Assembly (NCBI GenBank): GCA_964400125.1 | Contig: CAYNSR010000001.1 | Coordinates: forward strand, 62,001 to 126,000 | DNA: 64,000 bases | Direction: 5' to 3' | Origin: Micavibrio sp964400125 | GTDB taxonomy: Bacteria; Pseudomonadota; Alphaproteobacteria; Micavibrionales; Micavibrionaceae | In this document: one piece after another, positions 24,495 to 32,271 of the stretch | How positions within the stretch are numbered: position 1 is the first letter of the stretch | Layout: the number at the start of each line of letters is the position of its first letter | Made by a program: the position numbers and the translations under genes | The notes under the pieces: generated by a model | The model's database searches: none | What the model saw: the letters and a program-made list of their open reading frames with translations, nothing else | What the model was told of the DNA's origin: nothing

Positions 24495-24533
24495 ATATAA
24501 GTCAAATTCAAAACACCATCCCTTGTGTATGCT
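24492..24533 (+). promoter_or_regulatory. FNR/DNR-type promoter of nrdDG
   Basis: The box TTGAT-ATAA-GTCAA lies at 24492-24505 and TATGCT, a -10-like hexamer, at 24528-24533, exactly 22 bp away. The predicted transcription start is near 24540, leaving a leader of about 80 bases before nrdD. Confidence 0.83.
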
Positions 24534-24560
24534 CAAGAAATCGGACACAAAATCTTGTGT
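24513..24560 (+). promoter_or_regulatory. Tandem NrdR boxes in the nrdD promoter
   Basis: Two 16-bp near-palindromes are present: ACACCATCCCTTGTGT at 24513-24528 and ACACAAAATCTTGTGT at 24545-24560. Both match the NrdR consensus with ACAC and TTGTGT ends. Their starts are 32 bp apart, three helical turns, the usual spacing. The first overlaps the promoter spacer and reaches the first base of the -10; the second lies just after the predicted start. dATP-sensing NrdR would repress nrdDG here. No nrdR gene is in the window. Confidence 0.85.
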
Positions 24561-24618
24561 TCGTTCCAGATTTTTTCCACAGACTTAGGCACAAGCAGCA
24601 AAACACAGGAGAACCCCC

Positions 24619-26670
24619 ATGGCCGCCACTTTGACCGCCCAGAAAACCAAAAAATCCACAGGCCGCACCGGTTCTGGAACATCGGGAGAATCGATCAAGG
24701 TTCCCCCTTCCGCCGATACACAGGATGACCGGATCACAACGCTTTACGGTGGAACGCAGGTCGATTGCAGCGCAGCGGTTTCCGAATATATTTCCAAATC
24801 CGACTGGAGAATCAATGCCAACGCCAATACCGGCTATTCCAATGCCGGACTAATCAACAATGTGGCTGGAAAGGTCATTGCCAATTACTGGCTCGACGAG
24901 GTTTACGCCGCCGAGGAAGGCATGGCCCACCGCAAGGGTGACATTCATATCCATGATCTCGACTGCCTGACCGGATATTGCGCCGGGTGGAGTCTCAGGG
25001 CATTGCTGAACGAGGGATTTGACGGCGTACAGGGACGGGTTTCCTCACGCCCGCCGCGTCATTTCCGCGAAGCATTGGGACAGATGGCGAATTTCATGGG
25101 AATCCTGCAATCCGAATGGGCGGGGGCGCAGGCGTTTTCCAGTTTTGATACCTATCTGGCTCCTTATGTATTCAACGACAATCTTTCTTTCCGTGAAGTC
25201 AAAAAGGCAATCCGGCAATTCGTCTATAACCTGAATGTTCCGGCACGATGGGGGCAATCTCCGTTTACAAATATTACACTGGACATCACCGTTCCTGAAG
25301 ATTTGCAAAATTCCTTCCCTACCTACAAAGATATCCATTTCTTCAAAGGCGCAGACGATGCCGGGCTTTTGCACCGTGCACAACAACGCGACATGGGAAT
25401 CCGCAGCCTTGAAGACCTGACGTTCAAGCACTTCATGCCTGAAATGGAAATGATCGCCATTGCCTATTACGAAGTGATGACCGAAGGCGATTCTTCCGGG
25501 CAACCTTTCACCTTCCCTATCCCGACGGTCAACATTACAGAAGATTTCAACTGGGATTCAAAGGTTGCCCATGCAATTTTTGAAAACACCGCCAAAGTCG
25601 GATCGTCCTACTTCCAGAACTTTGTCGGTAGCCAATGGATGAAAAATGAACATGGAGAAAAGGTCAGAAACCCTGAAGCCTATTCTCCTGGCGCTGTGCG
25701 TTCGATGTGCTGCCGCCTGCAGCTTGATCTGCGGGAGCTGTTAAAACGCGGAAACGGGTTATTCGGATCGGCAGAAATGACGGGGTCTATCGGTGTCGTA
25801 ACATTGAACATGGCGCGGCTTGGGTATCGATTCAAAGGCGATCACGCGGGGCTGATGCAGGAAATCACCCGGCTGATGGATATCGGCAAATCAACGCTGG
25901 AGAAAAAACGCGCCTTCGTGCAGAAAATGTATGATCGCGGCCTTTACCCCTATACCGCGCGCTACCTGCCGTTCTTCCGCAATCACTTCTCGACCATCGG
26001 CGTGAACGGAATGAACGAGATGGTACGCAATTTTACCGAAGATTCGTATGATATCACCGACGAACGCGGCATAAAAATGTGCCTTGATATCCTCGATCAC
26101 ATGCGCACGCGCATGGTTGCCTATCAGGAAGAAACCGGAAACCTCTATAATCTGGAGGCCACACCTGCTGAGGGCACGACATACCGCTTTGCCAAGGAAG
26201 ACAAAAAACACTTCCCCGACATCATTCAGGCTGGAGCCGGAGAAAATATATACTACACAAACTCCTCACAAATTCCGGTTGGGCATACGGACGATCCGTT
26301 CGAAGCGCTGGAGTTACAAAACAGGCTTCAGTGCAAATATACCGGCGGAACGGTTTTGCACCTGTATATGAACGAAAAACTTTCCAGTGCGGAATCCTGC
26401 AAGAATTTCGTCAAAAAAGTTCTCGAAAACTACCAGATGCCGTACATCACAATCACTCCCGTATTTTCAACCTGCGATACGCACGGATACCTGAACGGGG
26501 AGCAACCGGAATGCCCGAAATGCGGCGAACGTACAAATGTCTGGACCCGCGTCATGGGCTATTTCCGCCCGGTTGACAGCTTCAACACCGGAAAGAAAGG
26601 GGAACATCGCGAACGCAAACATTTCCGCGAGGAACATGTGGATACAGGAAACCTGTTCCACAATGTCTGA
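24619..26670 (+). CDS. nrdD: Anaerobic ribonucleoside-triphosphate reductase NrdD
   Basis: A 683-residue class III ribonucleotide reductase. The sequence goes almost directly into the catalytic barrel (RKGDIHIHDLDCLTGYCAGW) after about 40 low-complexity residues. An N-terminal ATP-cone is therefore apparently lacking, in contrast to E. coli NrdD. The C-terminal part has YTGGTVLHLYMNEKL, a TITPVFSTCDTHG/CPKCG cysteine set for the zinc site and RVMGYF, where the Gly is the expected glycyl-radical residue. It makes dNTPs from NTPs under anoxia. The end overlaps nrdG by 8 bases. FNR-type and NrdR sites lie upstream. Confidence 0.96.
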   Translation: MAATLTAQKTKKSTGRTGSGTSGESIKVPPSADTQDDRITTLYGGTQVDCSAAVSEYISKSDWRINANANTGYSNAGLINNVAGKVIANYWLDEVYAAEEGMAHRKGDIHIHDLDCLTGYCAGWSLRALLNEGFDGVQGRVSSRPPRHFREALGQMANFMGILQSEWAGAQAFSSFDTYLAPYVFNDNLSFREVKKAIRQFVYNLNVPARWGQSPFTNITLDITVPEDLQNSFPTYKDIHFFKGADDAGLLHRAQQRDMGIRSLEDLTFKHFMPEMEMIAIAYYEVMTEGDSSGQPFTFPIPTVNITEDFNWDSKVAHAIFENTAKVGSSYFQNFVGSQWMKNEHGEKVRNPEAYSPGAVRSMCCRLQLDLRELLKRGNGLFGSAEMTGSIGVVTLNMARLGYRFKGDHAGLMQEITRLMDIGKSTLEKKRAFVQKMYDRGLYPYTARYLPFFRNHFSTIGVNGMNEMVRNFTEDSYDITDERGIKMCLDILDHMRTRMVAYQEETGNLYNLEATPAEGTTYRFAKEDKKHFPDIIQAGAGENIYYTNSSQIPVGHTDDPFEALELQNRLQCKYTGGTVLHLYMNEKLSSAESCKNFVKKVLENYQMPYITITPVFSTCDTHGYLNGEQPECPKCGERTNVWTRVMGYFRPVDSFNTGKKGEHRERKHFREEHVDTGNLFHNV

Positions 26671-27403
26671 CATTCTTCCCGTCTACAGCGTCACGCCGTT
26701 CACCCTTCTGGATTTTCCGGGGCGGACGGCGTGTATCGTCTGGTTTTCCGGCTGCAACATGCGTTGCGGTTATTGCCACAATCCTCAAATCGTCAGGGGC
26801 AAGGGCCGGGGCACAGCGGAAGACGTATTGTCTTTTCTAAAAAAACGCCGGGGGTTACTGGATGGCGTGGTATTATCTGGCGGCGAGGCATCCGTTTACC
26901 GCGGGCTGCCTGATTTTATCCGGGAAATACGCTCTCTGGGCTATGCCATCAAGCTTGACACCAACGGCCTGCGCCCGGATATCGTCGCAGCGCTTCTTGA
27001 CCAGCAACTAATTGACTACATTGCGCTCGATTACAAAGCCCCGCCGGAAAAATTCAGGAAAGTCACCGGCACTGAAAAATTCGCCGATTTTCTAAAAACA
27101 CTGTCCCTGCTCTGCCGCCAGAACAAGGTTCCTTTCGAAATCCGCACCACTGTCCACACTGCGCTGATGGATGAACAGGACATCATCGCGATCATCGACG
27201 ATCTTGAGAAGAACAGCTATCGCGGCACCTATTACATCCAGAATTTCCGGAACGACAATGATCGACCGACTCTCGCGGCCCTGCCGCAACAAATACGGCA
27301 ACTGGATTGCCGATCCATCCCCCCGAGCGTCAATTTCCAGATCGCATTCCGCAATTTTGATAATTTGTATGAAACGGATACGAAATTGACGGGGATCAAG
27401 TAA
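26663..27403 (+). CDS. nrdG: Anaerobic ribonucleotide reductase activating protein NrdG
   Basis: A 246-residue radical-SAM activase. The start is ATG 26663, overlapping the end of nrdD by 8 bases; the frame open from 26537 lies inside nrdD. CNMRCGYCHNPQ is the CxxxCxxC cluster motif, followed by GVVLSGGEASVY and a DYIALDYKAP strand. The protein installs the glycyl radical on NrdD. At 246 residues it is longer than E. coli NrdG (154), matching the longer NrdG/PFL-activase-like form found in many bacteria. Tight overlap assures co-translation with its substrate. Confidence 0.94.
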   Translation: MSDILPVYSVTPFTLLDFPGRTACIVWFSGCNMRCGYCHNPQIVRGKGRGTAEDVLSFLKKRRGLLDGVVLSGGEASVYRGLPDFIREIRSLGYAIKLDTNGLRPDIVAALLDQQLIDYIALDYKAPPEKFRKVTGTEKFADFLKTLSLLCRQNKVPFEIRTTVHTALMDEQDIIAIIDDLEKNSYRGTYYIQNFRNDNDRPTLAALPQQIRQLDCRSIPPSVNFQIAFRNFDNLYETDTKLTGIK

Positions 27404-27457
27404 CTTTTCCCTGAAAAAGGATCAAATCGCACCCGGAGCATCGAACCGGAGAAATTG

Positions 27458-28711
27458 ATGATGAACGACACGATCTGCAAAACATTGCTGTATGCAGGGC
27501 CCCTCGCCCTGCTGTCTTCCGCTGCGTTCGCGGAACCTGCGGATCTGGTCAAGAAAGGGAATTTTTATGGTGATCTGCGTTACCGTTATGAAACAGTCGA
27601 CCAGAACGGGCCGGCACCGGTAACAGACGATGCCCATGCTTCCACGCTTCGCATTCGCACCGGATTTAAAACAGGAACCTATGCGGGGTTTCAGGGGCTT
27701 GTGGAATTTGATCTGGTCGGAAATATCGGCGCGGACGATTACAACGACTCCATCAACGGCAAGACCATGTTCCCGTTGATCGCGGACCCGGAAACAGAAA
27801 CGCTGAACCAGTTATGGCTGTCATGGAACGGATTTCCGGGAACAACTGTCAAACTGGGGCGGCAAGCAATCAACCTTGATAACCAGAGATTTATCGGCAC
27901 GGTTGGATGGCGGCAAAACGACCAGACCTTCGACTCGGTCATGATCGAAAACAAGAGCATCGAAAACCTGTCCCTGCTCTACGGATATATCGGCAATGTC
28001 AATCGTGTCTTCGGTCCTGACCATCCGCTCGGTGATTACGATACCCGGACTCATATCGCCCATGCCACCTATTCTGTCCAGCCGTGGTTGAATATTACCG
28101 GTTACGGTTACTGGATGGATTTCCGGCTTGCCCCGGCATCTTCTTCACAGACCTTCGGTCTGCGTCTTAACGGCGAACGGAAGATCGGGGAAAACCGGAC
28201 CTTCATTTATGAAGCAGAGATCGCCAGACAAGACGACTACGGCAATAACACCGCCAACTACGATGCCGTCTATTATCACATCGCGCCCGGCATCAGGCTG
28301 GGCGGACTGACACTTGCAGCCGGGTTTGAATCTCTCGAAGGAAACAGCGTCAGCGCCTTCCAGACCCCGCTGGCCACCCTGCATGCCTTTAACGGATGGG
28401 CCGATAAATTTCTGGTCACGCCTGCAAATGGCCTCCGCGACTCCTATGGGAAAATTTCCTACAAGGTCTCCGGCGTCAACCCCTGGGCAGACGGCACGGT
28501 GCTGGATGTTGTCTACCATGATTATCGCGCGGAAAACACCGGCGCGGATTACGGCACGGAATGGAACATGCAGGCCGGTCGCATCTTCCAGACCGGGAAT
28601 ACATACCCTTTCAAGGAATGGTCGATCTCCGTCAAATATGCAGACTATGATGCAGAAGGTCTTTTTACCGATACGCAGAAGATATGGCTGACGCTGGGGA
28701 CCAAATTCTGA
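27458..28711 (+). CDS. Outer-membrane beta-barrel channel, alginate-export-domain type
   Basis: A 417-residue protein with a signal peptide cleaved after SSAAFA. The start is ATG 27458 with SD GGAG 6-7 bases upstream; TTG 27455 and ATG 27461 are in the same frame. The mature part has many amphipathic beta strands: FYGDLRYRYETVDQNGP, TLRIRTGFKTGTYAGFQGLV, and KLGRQAINLDNQRFIG, a segment typical of alginate-export-like porins. It ends in a terminal Phe (GTKF) expected for BAM-dependent insertion. Such barrels are often called alginate export family but usually transport other solutes, and no alginate genes are nearby. It lies 54 bases after nrdG, possibly on the same transcript. Confidence 0.85.
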   Translation: MMNDTICKTLLYAGPLALLSSAAFAEPADLVKKGNFYGDLRYRYETVDQNGPAPVTDDAHASTLRIRTGFKTGTYAGFQGLVEFDLVGNIGADDYNDSINGKTMFPLIADPETETLNQLWLSWNGFPGTTVKLGRQAINLDNQRFIGTVGWRQNDQTFDSVMIENKSIENLSLLYGYIGNVNRVFGPDHPLGDYDTRTHIAHATYSVQPWLNITGYGYWMDFRLAPASSSQTFGLRLNGERKIGENRTFIYEAEIARQDDYGNNTANYDAVYYHIAPGIRLGGLTLAAGFESLEGNSVSAFQTPLATLHAFNGWADKFLVTPANGLRDSYGKISYKVSGVNPWADGTVLDVVYHDYRAENTGADYGTEWNMQAGRIFQTGNTYPFKEWSISVKYADYDAEGLFTDTQKIWLTLGTKF

Positions 28712-28794
28712 CCCGATTTGTATTTTTTTCTGGCTCTCCGTGATTTTTTGCCTTACTATCCATAACAATGATAAAAATCAGGAATTCAGGGAAA

Positions 28795-29835
28795 ATGAGC
28801 GCAGAAATACTCTATGAACTTGCCCGCAACAATGTGTATGGCGATCTTGGCCGGGCGCTTGCGGGGCTGCAGCATAATTGCCTGGGGCTTCTGGCCGCAG
28901 AGCGGGCGGAAAAACTGCCGGAACTTAGAAATGATACGATTTTCTACCATGAAACCCTGATGGGCCGGAACATGATCGGGGCGCTCGAAGATTTCTGCAC
29001 AGCACGTTGCAGGGGCGAAGATCACGGCACAGCGCATGGCAAACTGATGGACAGTTTTGGCACATATGCACGATTTCCTTTTACAGGGGCATCAGATATC
29101 GAAACCAGGCGCCTGAAGGCGCTGGAAAATGCACCGGATTCCGCCTGCGAAAAGACTTTTCGCCACGACCATCTTGAAGAATTCAGGGATGCGATTCTGG
29201 ACCTCTCCAACTATCTCAAACAAAACAATATGTTCAGTTGGTCCCACCAGACGATCCTGCGCAGCATCGACAACCGCATCGATTCCTTCGCCGACCCTGC
29301 CGTCGCCGCGTACGGATTCGATAAATTCCCCGTCCCTGCAGAGGTTCAGTACATTGCAGATGCCGCAATCTGGCTGAAACAACGCGCCAACATGGCCAAA
29401 ATAAAATCCATGCCGGGGCCGTTTATCGACATGTCGTCTGTTTCAGGAATATTCGAAAGAGTGTCGGGAAAGACCTATGCAGAAAAAATGCAATATGCCC
29501 AATATGCCGCTTGCTGCGAATGTCTGGGAATGGGACTGGCGGAAAGCGTTGTGGATGGCAGCTATATAATTATGCTGATTAACTCCTGCACCATGCCGCA
29601 TGGCGCACAACAACAAATTCCGGCGGATATCGATTGTCCGGTTTCTGCAAACCCGCGCAGCGTTCTAACCGAATTTGCACGGGCCTACAAGGAGTGCTTT
29701 ATGGACGATTCTGGCGCTTCCATCATGGATGCCATGAGAGCAAAAAGCGCGGAGAGCGTTGTCGCAGACTTTCTTTCCGAATTTCTGCCTATAAAAAAGA
29801 TGGCTTCGTCCGGCCCAAATATTTCCCCGCGCTAA
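28795..29835 (+). CDS. Uncharacterised protein, about 346 residues
   Basis: I do not recognise this protein. The start is ATG 28795, with AGGGA just upstream; ATG 28768 has no ribosome-binding site. It has no signal peptide or membrane helix and reads as an all-helical soluble protein. Several cysteines and paired residues occur, such as FCTARCRGEDHG near residue 70, AACCECLGMG near 240, NSCTMPHGAQ and DIDCP. The two regions could form a metal or cofactor site. The 3' end overlaps convergent hemN by four bases. Position among anaerobic genes suggests, but does not show, a role in anaerobiosis. Codon use and composition look like the neighbours, so recent transfer is not indicated. Confidence 0.8.
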   Translation: MSAEILYELARNNVYGDLGRALAGLQHNCLGLLAAERAEKLPELRNDTIFYHETLMGRNMIGALEDFCTARCRGEDHGTAHGKLMDSFGTYARFPFTGASDIETRRLKALENAPDSACEKTFRHDHLEEFRDAILDLSNYLKQNNMFSWSHQTILRSIDNRIDSFADPAVAAYGFDKFPVPAEVQYIADAAIWLKQRANMAKIKSMPGPFIDMSSVSGIFERVSGKTYAEKMQYAQYAACCECLGMGLAESVVDGSYIIMLINSCTMPHGAQQQIPADIDCPVSANPRSVLTEFARAYKECFMDDSGASIMDAMRAKSAESVVADFLSEFLPIKKMASSGPNISPR

Positions 29836-31196
29836 ACCGCCTGCGCGTGACGGGACATGCCGTCTTCGTGATATGCATCGAAGCAGGCAGAAATAGCACG
29901 GACAAAGGGCGCGCCTGTTTCCGTAACGGTTACGCACCGCGCCCTTTTTTCAAGAAGGCCGTCCCGTTCCATCAAGGAAAGGGCCGCCAGCGCATCATCA
30001 AGATAATCAACGCTAAAGCCATATTTGTCGCAAAGCGCGGCACAATCTACCGTGAAATAGCACATCAGATTTTCGATCACCTCGCCGCGAAGACGATCTT
30101 CCGCCGTGACCCGAATCCAGCGGGCATCGGGGAAAATCCCTTTTTCCAGACTTTCTTTATAGATGCCGAAAGATGTTGTGTTCTGAACATAGGCTTCCGG
30201 AACCCGGCTTATCGCGGAAATCCCGAAGGCAAGAAGCGTATTAGCCGAATCCGTCGTGTAGCCTTGAAAATTCCGCCTGATTGCGCCGCCTTCGCAGGCG
30301 ATCGCCATGGGATCATCCTTTTTGGCGAAATGATCCATGCCGATAGAAACATATCCGCCCTGCGCCAACATTTCGCGCGCTTTTTTGGCCTGAAGATAAC
30401 GTTCGAATAAATCCGGGAGAGCATATTTTTCAAGAGTTTTCTGGTGCGTCTTCATCCACGGCACATGCGCGTAACCGAACAACGCAACACGATCAGGGGA
30501 AAGTGACATCGCCTTTCGAAGATTATCCGCAATCGAATCGACGCTTTGATATGGTAATCCGTACATCAGATCGAAATTGATCCCGCCAATCCCGGCATCT
30601 TTCAGCCAGTGCGTACAGGATTCTATTTGCGAGAACGGTTGCAGGCGATTAATCGCCTTTTGGGTTTCTTCCTGAAAATCCTGCACCCCCAGACTGACGC
30701 GGTTGATCCCGGCATGGGCATAATCGAAGGCCTTTTCCCGCGTCATCTGGCGCGGATCGGCCTCCATCGCAATCTCCACATCGGCGGCAAGATCAAAATT
30801 GGCCCTGATGCTGGTCAATAGCAAATTGATGTCGTCACGCGACAGCAGATTTGGCGATCCGCCGCCGAAATGAATGTGACTGACGTTATGACGGTGCCCG
30901 AGCGTTGTGGCGACAAGGTTGATTTCCTTTTCAAGCAACCGCACATAATCCCGCACAGGATCATCATCATGAACAATGCGGGTCATACAGCCGCAATAGC
31001 TGCACAGGCTGCGGCAAAATGGAATATGCAGATACAGGGAAACATTCTGCCCTTCCGGCATGGCGCGGAGAATGTCGCGGTACGAATCTTCCCGCCCCGC
31101 CGGGCAGAAGCGGGTTGCGGGCGGGTAACTGGTATAACGCGGCGCAGGACCGCCATAGCGGTCCAGAAGCGCCTTTATGGTGTCGTCCTGTTTCAT
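29832..31196 (-). CDS. hemN: Oxygen-independent coproporphyrinogen III oxidase HemN
   Basis: A 454-residue radical-SAM enzyme that decarboxylates coproporphyrinogen III without O2. The cluster motif is CRSLCSYCGC, followed by HIHFGGGSPNLL. The N-terminal segment YGGPAPRYTSYPPATRF is typical of true HemN as opposed to the related HemW. The start is ATG 31196, because a frame start at 31232 would lie in the FNR box. The box centre is 42 bases from this ATG, so the transcript may be nearly leaderless. HemN would supply haem for NarI and other anaerobic haem proteins. The 3' end overlaps the unknown gene before it. Confidence 0.95.
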   Translation of the reverse strand: MKQDDTIKALLDRYGGPAPRYTSYPPATRFCPAGREDSYRDILRAMPEGQNVSLYLHIPFCRSLCSYCGCMTRIVHDDDPVRDYVRLLEKEINLVATTLGHRHNVSHIHFGGGSPNLLSRDDINLLLTSIRANFDLAADVEIAMEADPRQMTREKAFDYAHAGINRVSLGVQDFQEETQKAINRLQPFSQIESCTHWLKDAGIGGINFDLMYGLPYQSVDSIADNLRKAMSLSPDRVALFGYAHVPWMKTHQKTLEKYALPDLFERYLQAKKAREMLAQGGYVSIGMDHFAKKDDPMAIACEGGAIRRNFQGYTTDSANTLLAFGISAISRVPEAYVQNTTSFGIYKESLEKGIFPDARWIRVTAEDRLRGEVIENLMCYFTVDCAALCDKYGFSVDYLDDALAALSLMERDGLLEKRARCVTVTETGAPFVRAISACFDAYHEDGMSRHAQAV

Positions 31197-31203
31197 GGAA
31201 AAA

Positions 31204-31245
31204 ACGCTACTGAAAGGACGGCCAGACCGCATTGATTTATATCAA
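31204..31245 (-). promoter_or_regulatory. FNR/DNR-type box and promoter of hemN
   Basis: The box TTGAT-TTAT-ATCAA, a perfect palindrome in its half-sites, lies at 31232-31245. At the 22-bp gap the sequence is TAGCGT (31209-31204), only a 3/6 match to -10. The predicted start coincides with the hemN ATG at 31196. Confidence 0.75.
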
Positions 31246-31285
31246 TTACCCTGCCGCACAGCCCATTTTAAGGGACTGTTTTTCT

Positions 31286-32227
31286 TTAAAACCCGGTCAT
31301 ATCGAGCGCATTTCTGAGAATTTCAGCGCTCTTGCGCAGTTCCACGCGCTCCCCCTCATCCAACGCTGGCCAGATCGTTTTCTCAAGACCACAAGCCGAA
31401 ATCACAGACGGCAGCGACAAGGTGACGTCATGAATATCTTCAACCCGCTCCAATGGTGCGCAACAGGTCAGAACGGAATGTTCATTTTCGGAAATGGCAC
31501 GGGCCAGACGCGCCATGCCTGCGCCGATCCCGTACCATGTTGCGCCTTTTCCTTGAATAATATTATAGGCCGCATGGCGAACCGCATGATCGATTGCCTT
31601 TTTGGCCTCCGCAGTCACGGAAGCACCGACCTGATCGGAGAATGCGCTCAAACCCACATTGCTGATATTCGCACCGGACCAATGCAGAACTTCCGAATCG
31701 CCATGTTCGCCGACGACATGGGCATGAACGGAATGACTGGAAATGCCGAGATGATCCGCCAGCAGGGTACGAAACCGTGCCGTATCCAAAATTGTACCGG
31801 ACCCGATCACCCGCCCCGCCGGATGCCCGGCCTCCGCCGCGAAACGCGCCGCGATATGGGTCATGATATCGACCGGATTAGTTGCAACAAGCAGAATAGA
31901 ATCCGGCGCGGCCCGCAATATCCGGGGAATGATATCCGCGAAAATATCGGCATTTCGTTTCAGCAGATCAAGCCGCGTTTCTCCGGGTTTTTGATTGACG
32001 CCCGCGGCGATCATGACGATTCCGGCATTCCCCAGATCATCATAGGCTCCTGCGCTGACAGGCATGGCCTTGGCAAAGGGTGTGGCATGCGCAATATCCT
32101 CCGCCTGCGCCAGGGCCAGCGGGAAATGGTGATCCACCAGAACAAGATCCGTTCCGACCCCCCTTAAAACACAGGCATAGGCGCTGGCCGAGCCGACATT
32201 TCCACAACCGACAACACCAATTTTCAT
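31286..32227 (-). CDS. ldh: L-lactate dehydrogenase
   Basis: A 313-residue NAD-dependent lactate/malate dehydrogenase superfamily member. The nucleotide-binding motif GCGNVGSASAYACVLRG is at the N-terminus. The specificity loop reads AAGVNQKPGETR, with Gln at the position where malate dehydrogenases have Arg, so lactate is the expected substrate. The catalytic His is in HVVGEHGDSEV. It interconverts pyruvate and L-lactate with NADH, suggesting fermentative redox balancing when nitrate is scarce. It stands upstream of hemN on the same strand, but hemN has its own FNR-type box, so co-regulation is uncertain. No FNR box is visible in front of ldh itself. Confidence 0.92.
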   Translation of the reverse strand: MKIGVVGCGNVGSASAYACVLRGVGTDLVLVDHHFPLALAQAEDIAHATPFAKAMPVSAGAYDDLGNAGIVMIAAGVNQKPGETRLDLLKRNADIFADIIPRILRAAPDSILLVATNPVDIMTHIAARFAAEAGHPAGRVIGSGTILDTARFRTLLADHLGISSHSVHAHVVGEHGDSEVLHWSGANISNVGLSAFSDQVGASVTAEAKKAIDHAVRHAAYNIIQGKGATWYGIGAGMARLARAISENEHSVLTCCAPLERVEDIHDVTLSLPSVISACGLEKTIWPALDEGERVELRKSAEILRNALDMTGF

Positions 32228-32271
32228 CTTTCAATCTCCGCCTGTACAATTTTTGTGGCTAAATTCACCGC

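Noticed and set aside
31247..31280. Terminator after ldh
   Set aside because: On the minus strand only a short bulged stem (ACAG-CCC/GGG-CTGT) forms and no U-tract follows.
31286..32227. Malate dehydrogenase as the function
   Set aside because: The specificity loop has Gln (VNQKPGETR) where malate dehydrogenases have Arg, so lactate dehydrogenase is preferred.
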